Positions 16,525-22,861 of a stretch of 32,648 nt of DNA are shown piece by piece. Below the pieces are notes generated by a model, which was not told the origin of the DNA, did not search any database, and saw only the letters and a list, made by a program, of their open reading frames with translations. This DNA is from CALHVX01 sp964640725 (GTDB lineage Bacteria; Pseudomonadota; Gammaproteobacteria; Pseudomonadales; Azotimanducaceae). The stretch spans positions 1 through 32,648 of the forward strand of contig CAZXIJ010000035.1 in assembly GCA_964640725.1 (NCBI GenBank), read 5' to 3'. How positions within the stretch are numbered: position 1 is the first letter of the stretch; the number at the start of each line of letters is the position of its first letter. A program made the position numbers and the translations under genes.

Positions 16525-16848
16525 TCAGTGGTCCTTGCAAACAAAGGTCAGGATGCGGACGCGCTCCCGGACCGTGATCAACGAAACGTCTGCACCGCCG
16601 GCCTGACTGCCTGCGTCTGTCACTTCAGACAGCACCTGATACCCTGCCTTCCCGCAGTGCGCTCTCGCGTCGCGATGACAGGCCAGCGCGCCGCTGTACG
16701 CGCAGGTCACATGGCTTCGGCCTGCGTCGTCCGTCTGCACGCCGCGACCGGCGCAACCGATCATACCTGCCGCCGCGCCAGCGACGACGACAACAACCGA
16801 TCTGGCGAGCGCGCCGCGCAGCAATCGCCGCAGCCTTGTCTCAGGCAC
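16525..16848 (-). CDS. Small Cys-containing predicted lipoprotein, unrecognised
   Basis: GTG at 16848 gives 107 residues and overlaps the upstream stop by eight bases. The N-terminus is basic, followed by a hydrophobic run and a lipobox-like GMIGC with Cys32, so export and lipidation are likely. The mature part holds four cysteines in the pattern CAYSGALAC-x8-C and a late C in FVCKDH, suggesting two disulphides in the periplasm. I have seen similar short Cys-patterned lipoproteins in Proteobacteria but cannot name a family. It is the last gene of the long minus-strand array. Confidence 0.6.
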   Translation of the reverse strand: MPETRLRRLLRGALARSVVVVVAGAAAGMIGCAGRGVQTDDAGRSHVTCAYSGALACHRDARAHCGKAGYQVLSEVTDAGSQAGGADVSLITVRERVRILTFVCKDH

Positions 16849-17317
16849 CGCTGACCTCCAGCGCAATCGTGACGATGACCGTGTCATCGACGGCGGCTGC
16901 AAAGCTTGCGGCGTCCCACTGCCCGTCGATGGCATCGGGCCCGCTGTCTTTGGCGATGTTCAGGTAGGCTGCATCGGCGGGGTGTGTGGCCAGCATCTCG
17001 CTGATCGCAGTGCGCACCTGTGGGTCCGGTGCTGTGACCGCGATGGCTTCACCCTTGCGGCGCTGGCCACGCAGCTGGACCTCGACCGCAGCCGGGGCCC
17101 GAAAGTTAGGCCACCAGCCGGCATCGCCGTTGGTCAGAATGAGGAGCGCGGCGTCCTTTTGCAGGTAGCGCACCGGGGTGCGCAGCGCACGGCCCGATCG
17201 TCGCCCCCGAAAGTACAGCACCAGCACGCTGCTGCTGAACAGACCGTGCAGGGGCGAGTTGAGCCAAGCGATCACGATCGGGTTCAGAAACGCGAACAGA
17301 AACTTTGGAATTTTCAC
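16841..17317 (-). CDS. Deazaflavin/nitroreductase-family (DUF385, DDN-like) protein
   Basis: The 158-residue product resembles the split-barrel proteins typified by mycobacterial deazaflavin-dependent nitroreductase. It has RGRRSGRALRTPVRYLQ near residue 40, then LLILTNGDAGWWPNFRAPAAVEVQ, which matches the usual G-x-SG-x-x-R-x-TP and NLRANP-like segments. Members bind F420, FMN or haem-derived cofactors. The N-terminus is hydrophobic and may sit at the membrane. The start is GTG at 17317, overlapping the DUF188 gene stop (GTGA). The cofactor cannot be decided here; F420 is uncommon in Gammaproteobacteria. Confidence 0.75.
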   Translation of the reverse strand: MKIPKFLFAFLNPIVIAWLNSPLHGLFSSSVLVLYFRGRRSGRALRTPVRYLQKDAALLILTNGDAGWWPNFRAPAAVEVQLRGQRRKGEAIAVTAPDPQVRTAISEMLATHPADAAYLNIAKDSGPDAIDGQWDAASFAAAVDDTVIVTIALEVSGA

Positions 17318-17796
17318 GATGAGGTGCCGGTGTGAGGGCGCATGCGCGCGAGGGTCTGGTCCAGCTTGTTGGAGAACTGGCGAATGTCCGGCGCGCTGAG
17401 GGGCGGCGGCCCGCCCGTGACCATACCGGCGCCGCGCAGCTCTTCGCGCAGATCGCGCCGGGCGAGGTGGCTCTTGACCGATTCCGCGTCGTACAAGACG
17501 CCGCGCGGACTCAGCGCTGTCGCGCCCAGCTCGACGAGCTTGGCGGCCAGGGGGATGTCCTGGGTGATGACCAGGTCGCCCTTAATGGCGTGCTCTTCGA
17601 TGTAGTCGTCGGCCTTGTCGAAGCCGGATGCCACCTGTACCGCGGTGATGTGTTTGCTCGGCGGTGTGCGCAGGTACTGGTTGGCCACCAGTGTCAGGGT
17701 CAGGCCCGTGCGCTGCGCCGCGCGAAACAGTACCTCGCGAATGGTCACCGGGCAGGCATCCGCATCGATCCATAGCTGTGGTGCCCGCTCAGTCAC
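17314..17796 (-). CDS. YaiI/YqxD family protein (DUF188)
   Basis: The 160-residue protein matches E. coli YaiI closely. It has LWIDADACPVTIREVLFRAA at the start, LVANQYLRTPPS, ASGFDKADDYI, GDLVITQDIPLAAKLVE, LSPRGVLY and the late GGPPPLS segment. The family has a PIN/NYN-like fold with conserved acidic residues (here IDADACP) and is suspected to be a nuclease, but no activity is established. The start is GTG at 17796, which gives the usual family N-terminus and an eight-base overlap with the upstream gene. A longer ATG start at 17844 would add sixteen non-conserved residues. Confidence 0.93.
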   Translation of the reverse strand: MTERAPQLWIDADACPVTIREVLFRAAQRTGLTLTLVANQYLRTPPSKHITAVQVASGFDKADDYIEEHAIKGDLVITQDIPLAAKLVELGATALSPRGVLYDAESVKSHLARRDLREELRGAGMVTGGPPPLSAPDIRQFSNKLDQTLARMRPHTGTSS

Positions 17797-18154
17797 GGCG
17801 CGCGTGCCGGGCTTTGAGGGGCGTGATCTTGCCGCTGCTGCCATCTGCTGCGCCGGCGCGGTCCACCGCGGGCTGCAGCACGTGGTCGATCAGGTAGTCT
17901 TCGTAGTCGGCGACGCTGAACGGCGCCGTGTCGGTGACTTCGAGATCCAGCTGCAGGCCCTGGTTGACCGACAGCAAGGCGACGTAGCGTAACGGCTCGA
18001 TCAGCTCTTCCAGGGTTTCCCGCAAGGCCTCTCGGGTTTGCTCGTCAAACGCCACGCCCGCCAGCAGAAAGCGATACTCGTGGATGGGCGCTTCCGCCTC
18101 GGGCTCCGATGTTGGCCCTGGTCTGTGACGGCCTGGCGCGGAACGTGCGGTCAT
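17789..18154 (-). CDS. Hypothetical protein, 121 residues
   Basis: I do not recognise a family. The first 20 residues are basic and Pro-rich and could be disordered. The core from about residue 25 (HEYRFLLAGVAFDEQTREAL) continues into an acidic helix and ends with a short basic tail. It has no cysteine, no signal peptide and no membrane segment, so it is predicted cytoplasmic. It starts by ATGA overlap with the VOC gene and overlaps DUF188 by eight bases, so it is translationally coupled on both sides. Confidence 0.6.
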   Translation of the reverse strand: MTARSAPGRHRPGPTSEPEAEAPIHEYRFLLAGVAFDEQTREALRETLEELIEPLRYVALLSVNQGLQLDLEVTDTAPFSVADYEDYLIDHVLQPAVDRAGAADGSSGKITPLKARHARRD

Positions 18155-18582
18155 CGCTTGAACAGCTCTCCTTCGATATCGGCAAAACCCTTGAACTCCA
18201 GCATGTTGCCGCTGGGGTCCTCAAGGAACAGTGTACGCTGTTCCCCGGCGGTGCCCGCGAAACGCACCATCGGTGCCAGGGCGAAGCTGGCCTGCCCGGC
18301 TTCGAGCTGATCCGCCAGCGCCTGCCAGGCGTCCAGCGTCATCACCAGCCCGAAGTGGGGCACGGGAATCTGATGTCCGTCCACGTCGCTGTAGCTGACC
18401 GGGCGGATTGCGGCGCGCTCCGTCGCGCCAACTTCATGGCAGACCAACTGATGGCCGTGCAGATTGAAGTCGACCCAGCCGCGATCGCTGCGTCCCTCAG
18501 CGCAACCCAGCAGCTCTCCGTAAAAGCGTCGCGCCGCGGCCAGATCGTGGACCGGAATCGCCAGGTGAAATCGCGGCGTCAT
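18151..18582 (-). CDS. VOC (glyoxalase/dioxygenase-fold) protein
   Basis: The 143-residue protein shows the paired beta-alpha-beta-beta-beta modules of the vicinal oxygen chelate fold. It begins FHLAIPVHDLAAARRFYGELLGC, then GWVDFNLHGHQLVCHE; the second module begins PHFGLVMT and ends with FLEDPSGNMLEFKG. Candidate metal ligands are an N-terminal His, the His of the PHFG segment and the Glu of MLEF. Members include glyoxalases, extradiol dioxygenases and resistance proteins; the substrate is unknown. It begins three bases after the peroxiredoxin stop, and its own stop overlaps the next start (ATGA). Confidence 0.88.
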   Translation of the reverse strand: MTPRFHLAIPVHDLAAARRFYGELLGCAEGRSDRGWVDFNLHGHQLVCHEVGATERAAIRPVSYSDVDGHQIPVPHFGLVMTLDAWQALADQLEAGQASFALAPMVRFAGTAGEQRTLFLEDPSGNMLEFKGFADIEGELFKR

Positions 18583-18585
18583 CGG

Positions 18586-19041
18586 TTAGGCCCGGGCCTG
18601 ATCGACGACCTTGCGAATGAAGTCCACATGGCTCCCCACAAAGAAGTCTGCAACCACCCGATTGCCGACGGTGCTGTCCGGGTTGATCAGGAAGGTCGCG
18701 CGGCGCACGCCGAGCCCCAGCGGCCCGTCGACCCCGTAGTCGCGAATGGTTTGCTTGGCGTCGTCAAAGAGCAGCGAGAACGGCAGCTGGTACTGGTCTG
18801 CGAAGCGCTTGTGGCTCTCCACCGATTGCGGGCTGATGCCCAGCACATCGATCTGCAAAGCGTCCAGATCGCCGCTGGCGTCGCGGAAGGCGCAGGCTTC
18901 GGCGGTGCAGACCGGGGTGAAGTCCGCCGGGTAGAAGTACAGGATCACGGGCCCGGCGCTGAGCCGGTCGCTCAGCTTGACGGTCTGTCCGTGCTGGTCG
19001 GGGAGCGCGAAGTCTGGAGCGGGGTCGCCGATGCGAAGCAT
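18586..19041 (-). CDS. Peroxiredoxin of the BCP (PrxQ) type
   Basis: The 151-residue enzyme reduces peroxides. It has the peroxidatic Cys45 in FYPADFTPVCTAEACAF and a second cysteine, Cys50, five residues on, the spacing that defines thioredoxin-dependent BCP/PrxQ enzymes with an internal disulphide. The Thr42-Pro43 pair of the active site is present. There is no signal peptide, so it is cytoplasmic. It starts three bases after the upstream stop. Its presence among VOC, monooxygenase-like and Cys-rich genes hints at oxidative or electrophile stress but does not prove a shared pathway. Confidence 0.93.
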   Translation of the reverse strand: MLRIGDPAPDFALPDQHGQTVKLSDRLSAGPVILYFYPADFTPVCTAEACAFRDASGDLDALQIDVLGISPQSVESHKRFADQYQLPFSLLFDDAKQTIRDYGVDGPLGLGVRRATFLINPDSTVGNRVVADFFVGSHVDFIRKVVDQARA

Positions 19042-19044
19042 GAT

Positions 19045-19554
19045 TCAGGGTTGTCCTTGGGCTTGAGCGGTGGAGTTTCCGGGTTTGCCGTTGCTTGCGC
19101 GTGACTGCTCGGGATCAAAGGTAAAGGTGCCCGCCAGGGTTTGTGGCAGCCGCACCTCGAGCCGATAGCCAGCCAGAAGATCCTGAGGCACCTGCCCGGG
19201 CGCCAGGAACACCAGCGGGTCTGCGCCGGTCAGCCATTGGCCGCGCGCCTGGCGGCAGGTCTCCGAGTAACCGGCAAAGCGGTAGCAGACCGTGCCCCGC
19301 AGCTGCACCGGCGGTCCTGCATAGCGCAGCTCAAAGCGCGGCCGGTCATCCAGCAATAGCCGCACCGTGGCAGCGCTGAAGGCCTGATGGGCGGGATGCT
19401 GGCGATCCAGAGGTTCGGGCAGTGCCAGCCGTGAGCGGGCAGGCCCAGGGGCCGCCAGGCTGCTCGTTCCCAGCGCCAGCGCTAGCGCGGCCAGCAGTCC
19501 GCGTACTTGCAGTCCTCGTACTTTCAGTCCGCGTACTGTCGCCCAGCAAGCCAT
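19045..19554 (-). CDS. Exported protein of unknown function with repeat in the signal peptide
   Basis: The 169-residue product starts MACWATVRGLKVRGLQVRGL, then a hydrophobic run LLAALALALGTSSLAA and a likely signal peptidase site after Ala-Ala. The mature part has two cysteines about ten residues apart (VCYRFAGYSETC), probably a disulphide, and a Gln/Ala-rich C-terminal tail that looks disordered. I do not recognise the family. The N-terminal VRGL repeat is encoded by three 15-base copies. The start overlaps the upstream stop as TGATG. The periplasm is the most likely location. Confidence 0.6.
   Translation of the reverse strand: MACWATVRGLKVRGLQVRGLLAALALALGTSSLAAPGPARSRLALPEPLDRQHPAHQAFSAATVRLLLDDRPRFELRYAGPPVQLRGTVCYRFAGYSETCRQARGQWLTGADPLVFLAPGQVPQDLLAGYRLEVRLPQTLAGTFTFDPEQSRASNGKPGNSTAQAQGQP
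19495..19539. repeat. Three 15-base tandem repeats inside a signal-peptide region
   Basis: CAGTCCGCGTACTTG, CAGTCCTCGTACTTT and CAGTCCGCGTACTGT lie head to tail. On the minus strand they encode a five-residue repeat (VRGL plus K/Q) just before the hydrophobic core. Copy number changes would keep the frame. Confidence 0.85.
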
Positions 19555-19748
19555 CAGTCGGCCGTGACCCGGGTGGCATCGCAGCGCGTGCAGCGCTGCA
19601 CCGTCACGAGCTTGCCCTGGCGGACGTCAAACTGCTTCTTCTGGTCGATGGCCCATTTGTGAAAGCCCCGGCCACACAGGGTTTTGCCTTTGGCGGCGCT
19701 TTGTTCTTTCCGGCGCCGATGGGCTTTCAGAGAAGCGACCTTGGCCAT
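19554..19748 (-). CDS. Small basic protein with one CxxC, possible zinc-binding
   Basis: The 64-residue protein begins MAKVASLKAHRRRKEQ and is strongly basic. One cysteine lies in KTLCGRGFHKW and a CTRCDATR pair near the end, so one zinc with a Cys3/His set is possible. The middle reads FDVRQGKLVTVQRCTRC, like a zinc ribbon. A GTG directly before the ATG is an alternative start, but the ATG makes a TGATG overlap with the gene upstream. The family is not recognised with certainty; it resembles short uncharacterised proteobacterial proteins. Its size and charge suggest nucleic acid or ribosome contact (inference). Confidence 0.6.
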   Translation of the reverse strand: MAKVASLKAHRRRKEQSAAKGKTLCGRGFHKWAIDQKKQFDVRQGKLVTVQRCTRCDATRVTAD

Positions 19749-20152
19749 CACTCACCAGGCTTGGGGCGGTCCGGCGGCAGGAAGGAATCGACCTGCGTCA
19801 CCGCAGCACCGTCAGCAAAGCGCGCGGGCATTCGGGGCAGGTCGACGATGCGCTCGATCATGGCGCGCATGGCGGCTTCGCAGGGCCCGTCGGGCGCGGC
19901 GACCTGCTGATAGCCAGCCTGCGCCTCCGACCAGTCGTACACGAACAGGCCCAGCACCGTCACGTCCTGCCACAGCTCCGGGGTGCCCCAGTGCGGGTAC
20001 TCGATGCCGCCGGCCACTGTCGCGTGCATGACGTGGTAGTCGACCACGGTGTCCGGCACAAAGCCCTGACCCCCGGTAGAAAAAAGAGCCAGCGCGCCGG
20101 TCTCGTCGGTCGCGAACCAGTCGAAGTCCGCCTTTGGGTCGAAGGTGCTCAC
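19748..20152 (-). CDS. Hypothetical cytoplasmic protein, 134 residues
   Basis: I do not recognise the family. The protein starts FDPKADFDWFATDETGALAL after the first three residues, followed by FSTGGQGFVPD, then HWGTPELWQDVTVLGLFVYDW, and ends in a Pro-rich tail. It is acidic, has several Trp residues, and has no signal peptide or membrane helix. The opening strand pattern (DWFATDETGALALFST) is seen in other small uncharacterised proteins. The start GTG at 20152 overlaps the zinc-ribbon gene stop (GTGA) and its own stop overlaps the next start. Confidence 0.6.
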   Translation of the reverse strand: MSTFDPKADFDWFATDETGALALFSTGGQGFVPDTVVDYHVMHATVAGGIEYPHWGTPELWQDVTVLGLFVYDWSEAQAGYQQVAAPDGPCEAAMRAMIERIVDLPRMPARFADGAAVTQVDSFLPPDRPKPGE

Positions 20153-20549
20153 GAAACCTCAGGCAGATCCTGGCGCAGCGGCATGAGCGCTTCGTGCGAG
20201 CAGCACGGGCACCGGGCGTAACGCAGGTCGCCGGTGGGCGCTTGCCAGGAACTCTGTTCCAGAGGACCGAACAGATCCGTGTACACGCAGCCGCGCTCGT
20301 CGCAGCGGTAGATGTTGGCCCGGCACCGGGCGCAGGTCAGGGGCAACAGCAAGCCGTGCTCGCAGCTGTCGCAGCTGAGNNNNNNNNNNNNNNNNNNNNN
20401 NNNNNNNNNNNNNNNNNNNNNNNNNNNNNNNNNNNNNNNNNNNNNNNNNNNNNNNNNNNNNNNNNNNNNNNNNNNNNNNACCGGGCGCAGGTCAGGGGCA
20501 ACAGCAAGCCGTGCTCGCAGCTGTCGCAGCTGAGAGACGGCTCGCTCAC
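20149..20549 (-). CDS. Zinc-ribbon-like Cys-rich protein, interrupted by the scaffold gap
   Basis: The gene starts at GTG 20549 (GTGA overlap with the gene upstream) and stops at 20149, but 100 Ns and a duplicated 55-base flank lie inside. Removing the Ns and one repeat copy gives 246 bases in frame, an 81-residue protein. It has cysteines at 8, 11, 21, 24, 31, 36, 62, 64 and 65, arranged as CDSC, CARC, CDERGC and CPCC. This is enough for two zinc sites. Loss of frame is only apparent. The family is not recognised; a rubredoxin-like or ribbon fold is plausible. Confidence 0.65.
20325..20534. other. Assembly gap: 100 Ns between two identical 55-base copies
   Basis: Bases 20325-20379 and 20480-20534 are identical, and 20380-20479 are exactly 100 Ns. 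Two contig ends that overlap by 55 bases were probably joined with a fixed-size gap instead of being merged. Collapsing them restores the reading frame. Nothing shows that unknown sequence is missing. Confidence 0.9.
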
Positions 20550-20842
20550 GGGCGCACCAGTCGCTGCGGCTTCGCGTCGGGAACGCGAGCCAGTTCGCCC
20601 TCTACCTCCATGTGCAGCTTGACGGTGGTGGTGTGCCAGGCGACGGAGCCCAGCTTTGCCCGAAGGTCTGCGTCCAGCTCGGTGGCAACCCGCGCTGGCA
20701 GGTCCTTGGCGGCGATGCCCGGCGGTTCGCTCGGCACAATCTTCAGGATGGCCTGCCGCACGGCCTGGTACTTCCAGGTGGGTATGCGAGTCGGCTGTTT
20801 GCCCGGAGTCGGGGTATGGCAGGTCGTTTTCGGCTCGCTCAC
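20546..20842 (-). CDS. Small winged-helix-like protein (DUF6958-like)
   Basis: The 98-residue protein reads TPTPGKQPTRIPTWKYQAV near the start, then a helix (RQAILKIVPSEPPGIAAKDL), then GSVAWHTTTVKLHMEVEGEL, and ends with KPQRLVRP. The layout, a helix pair then a WHTTTVKL helix and a wing-like hairpin, matches small uncharacterised proteins I associate with DUF6958; that number is from memory and should be checked. A DNA-binding role is possible but unproven. The GTG start overlaps the upstream stop (GTGA) and its own stop overlaps the zinc-ribbon start (GTGA). Confidence 0.68.
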   Translation of the reverse strand: MSEPKTTCHTPTPGKQPTRIPTWKYQAVRQAILKIVPSEPPGIAAKDLPARVATELDADLRAKLGSVAWHTTTVKLHMEVEGELARVPDAKPQRLVRP

Positions 20843-21180
20843 TCCCGCGCTCCGGTGTCAGCGGCGCGGTCGAACTGGTAGTGCCGCTGCACTTCGCAAA
20901 CCTCGACGCTATAACGCCTGTACCAGCGGTTGCGGCCTTCGCGTTGGGCCCAGAGATGATCGGCGTGGGACTTGAAGCGCCGGATGTCGTCGTCGGTTTG
21001 CCAGTAGCTGATGCTGATCCCGTGGCCATCGCTGCGGGCAGAGTGAAAGCCCAGGTAGCCGGGCTGCCGGGCCGCAATAGCTTCCATTTCGGCCGCCGCG
21101 TCCTGGTAGCCTGCAGGATCGCTGCTGAGCTCGGAACGAAAGATCACGGCGAAGTATCGGTCTTCAGGCGCTCGTTGCAT
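20839..21180 (-). CDS. Antibiotic biosynthesis monooxygenase (ABM) domain protein
   Basis: The 113-residue product has the ABM-type dimeric ferredoxin-like pattern. It opens YFAVIFRSELSSDPAGYQ, then MEAIAARQPGYLGFHSAR, then ISISYWQTDDDIRRFKSH and a last RYSVEVCEVQRHY strand. Members include quinol monooxygenases, haem-degrading proteins and many of unknown role. ATG at 21180 is chosen because it gives the usual short N-terminus and a 17-base overlap with the gene upstream; an ATG at 21201 would lengthen the overlap. It precedes the DUF6958-like gene with a GTGA overlap. Confidence 0.83.
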   Translation of the reverse strand: MQRAPEDRYFAVIFRSELSSDPAGYQDAAAEMEAIAARQPGYLGFHSARSDGHGISISYWQTDDDIRRFKSHADHLWAQREGRNRWYRRYSVEVCEVQRHYQFDRAADTGARE

Positions 21181-21334
21181 CCGGATCGATGCCGGCTTCA
21201 ATTTTTGCCATGCGTTCTTTGTGGTTCAGATAACGATCGAGCATTTTCTTGCCGACCACAGCGATGATCGCGACAGTGGGGATGACCGCCCAGATGACGT
21301 CCGGTGAGATCAGTTTTTCCAGCACAGCTTCCAT
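21164..21334 (-). CDS. Small single-pass membrane protein
   Basis: The 56-residue product has one transmembrane helix (VIWAVIPTVAIIAVVG, residues 13-28) followed by a charged cytoplasmic tail with DRYLNHKERMAKIEAGIDPD. The HKERMA-IE-G tail is a recurring feature of small proteobacterial membrane proteins of unknown role. The start is well supported by AGGAGAG six bases before the ATG at 21334. It is the first of the ABM-to-lipoprotein string, and the 52-base gap upstream may hold a promoter, though none is obvious. Confidence 0.75.
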   Translation of the reverse strand: MEAVLEKLISPDVIWAVIPTVAIIAVVGKKMLDRYLNHKERMAKIEAGIDPDATSA

Positions 21335-21386
21335 CGGCAGCTCTCCTGTACAGCGTCTTTGAGCATGCCACAGGCCACCGGCAGCG

Positions 21387-21926
21387 TCATCCGGGCTGCC
21401 CGGGGCGTGCTGGGGCCGGAGCCTGCATGCCGACACGGTGCGTGAAGCCCAGCGCGGCTTCCTGGCGCAGGTGGTCGAGCACGTGGGCCGGGGCGCTGCC
21501 GGGCGGGCTGTTCGGATGGGCGATCACCGCAAAGCCGAGGCTTTTATAGAAGGGTGCGTTCCACCGCAGATCGCTGAAGGTGGTCAGCGTCACAGTGCCG
21601 AGGGCCCCGGCCGCGGCCAGGTCCAACACCGCAAGGACCAGCTGCCGGCCGATGCCGCGCCGGCCGAAGTCCGGATGTACAGACACCTCTTCGAGATGCA
21701 GTGCTGTGCCCTGGGTCGAGCAGAGCGCGTAGCCGACCGGTTGCTCGTTGACCCGAGCGACCAGCAGCTGTCCGGCGTTCGAGGCCGCCAGAAACTGCGT
21801 GTCGGTCATCATCAGGTTGGGCTCGGGCAGACGCCCGGGCGGGAACAGAGTTGCCGCTGCGGCTTCGATCGCGGGCAGCTGGGCAAGCTCCCGGGCTCGA
21901 GCCAGTCCCAAAGTGACCGTGCTCAT
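21387..21926 (-). CDS. GNAT family N-acetyltransferase
   Basis: The 179-residue protein has the GNAT core: GYALCSTQGTALHLEEVSVH strand pair, then the acetyl-CoA loop in FGRRGIGRQLV, then LTTFSDLRWNAPFYKSLGF, the usual C-terminal signature. The acceptor substrate cannot be told from sequence; the LTTF-x-W-N-x-FY pattern is seen in uncharacterised GNATs related to small-molecule acetylases. ATG at 21926 overlaps the stop of the preceding gene (ATGA). The last 15 residues are Ala/Pro/Gly rich. Confidence 0.9.
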   Translation of the reverse strand: MSTVTLGLARARELAQLPAIEAAAATLFPPGRLPEPNLMMTDTQFLAASNAGQLLVARVNEQPVGYALCSTQGTALHLEEVSVHPDFGRRGIGRQLVLAVLDLAAAGALGTVTLTTFSDLRWNAPFYKSLGFAVIAHPNSPPGSAPAHVLDHLRQEAALGFTHRVGMQAPAPARPGQPG

Positions 21927-22153
21927 GCGCCAGGCTTCTCTTGTGGCCGTTCGTTGCCGAATTTGAACTGTCCCGTGACCCGGGCCATGAGCCGCTGGGC
22001 CTCGTAGTCGTTGGCGGCTTCGACGCGCTTCAGGAAGCGCTCCGCATCCTTGCCACGCAGGGTAGTCACGATTTTGCCGCGTGCGTGAATCATCACGAGA
22101 CCGGCTTTGCTCGTGGTGTAGCGAAACGGCGATTCGTCCAGAGGGTGGGGCAT
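21923..22153 (-). CDS. Conserved small hypothetical protein, 76 residues
   Basis: The product starts MPHPLDESPFRYTTSKAGLV, then HARGKIVTTLRGKDAERFLKR, and ends in a basic, Pro-containing tail after RVTGQFKFGNE. The central TTLRGK-AERFL and MARVTG-F-FGNE pieces look like a conserved small family found next to nucleotide-binding genes, but I cannot name it. It has no signal or membrane segment. The start overlaps the P-loop gene stop as TGATG and its stop overlaps the GNAT start, so the three genes form a tight unit. Confidence 0.7.
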   Translation of the reverse strand: MPHPLDESPFRYTTSKAGLVMIHARGKIVTTLRGKDAERFLKRVEAANDYEAQRLMARVTGQFKFGNERPQEKPGA

Positions 22154-22650
22154 CAGGGCAGGGTCTCGATCTGGCGTTCTTGGATCTCCTGAGATGATGG
22201 CGCTTCCCAGGCCCCGTTGGCCATTTCGAAGATCTGCTCGTTGACCGCCATGCGATAGGTGCCAGCCTGTTCCTCGTTGCGTTTCTGAACCCGGGCCCAG
22301 CGAACGTCTTTGGGTGCATCCAGCAGATAGATGCGCAGCGCGCGATCCTCGATGTCGACCCGCTGGTAAAACGCCTCGCGGTCGGCGCGCTGCACGAGCC
22401 CCAGCTCCAGCACGACACTGATATCCAGATCGAGCAGAGCGGTGGCGCTCGCCCAGATCTGCTCGATGCAGCGCGCTTTGCGATCCTGGTACCAGCGCAG
22501 AAAGTCTGTTTCCGGCCGGTCTGGCCGGAAGAGCGTCACCATCCACTCGTCCAGGTTCAGGTGCGGTGCTTTGTGCTCGAAGCTGAGCCGGGCGGCAAGC
22601 GTCGACTTGCCGGCCCCGACGGGCCCTTCGAGCAGGTAGATAACAGCCAT
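22153..22650 (-). CDS. P-loop kinase-like ATPase (zeta toxin/AAA_33 type)
   Basis: The 165-residue protein begins MAVIYLLEGPVGAGKSTLAA, with a Walker A at residues 9-16. It then has HLNLDEWMVTLF with a likely catalytic Asp, LDISVVLELGL as the Walker-B-like strand, and RALRIYLLDAPKDVRWARVQKRN, the Arg-rich lid. This is the plan of AAA_33/zeta-toxin-like nucleotide, amino-acid or antibiotic kinases. The compact form and missing epsilon antitoxin argue against a toxin-antitoxin role. A GTG one codon upstream is an alternative start. The gene heads the minus-strand array and is divergent from the hydrolase gene. Confidence 0.88.
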   Translation of the reverse strand: MAVIYLLEGPVGAGKSTLAARLSFEHKAPHLNLDEWMVTLFRPDRPETDFLRWYQDRKARCIEQIWASATALLDLDISVVLELGLVQRADREAFYQRVDIEDRALRIYLLDAPKDVRWARVQKRNEEQAGTYRMAVNEQIFEMANGAWEAPSSQEIQERQIETLP

Positions 22651-22861
22651 CACCAGGGTCCTTGATTGCGGGCGATGCCATAGCCTAGGACAGTTGGTGC
22701 TTGCCGGGGAGTCTGCTAATTTGAGTCCTGCTTTGCGCCCGGCCGCCGCCCCGTGCCGATTCGTCCTGGCGCATACCGGTTCGTCAGCACGCGCTGCACC
22801 TTGCGCCACGCTGGCAGACAATAGCGGCGATTTGCAAAGGAACGGGCGGTGCTCGCGAGTC

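Noticed and set aside
20337..21077. Long frames reading through the N gap
   Set aside because: They only exist because Ns are read as open sequence; the collapsed sequence gives a short zinc-ribbon gene.
22153..22650. P-loop gene as zeta toxin of a toxin-antitoxin pair
   Set aside because: No epsilon-like antitoxin next to it; the partner small gene looks unrelated and the whole array is operonic with enzymes.
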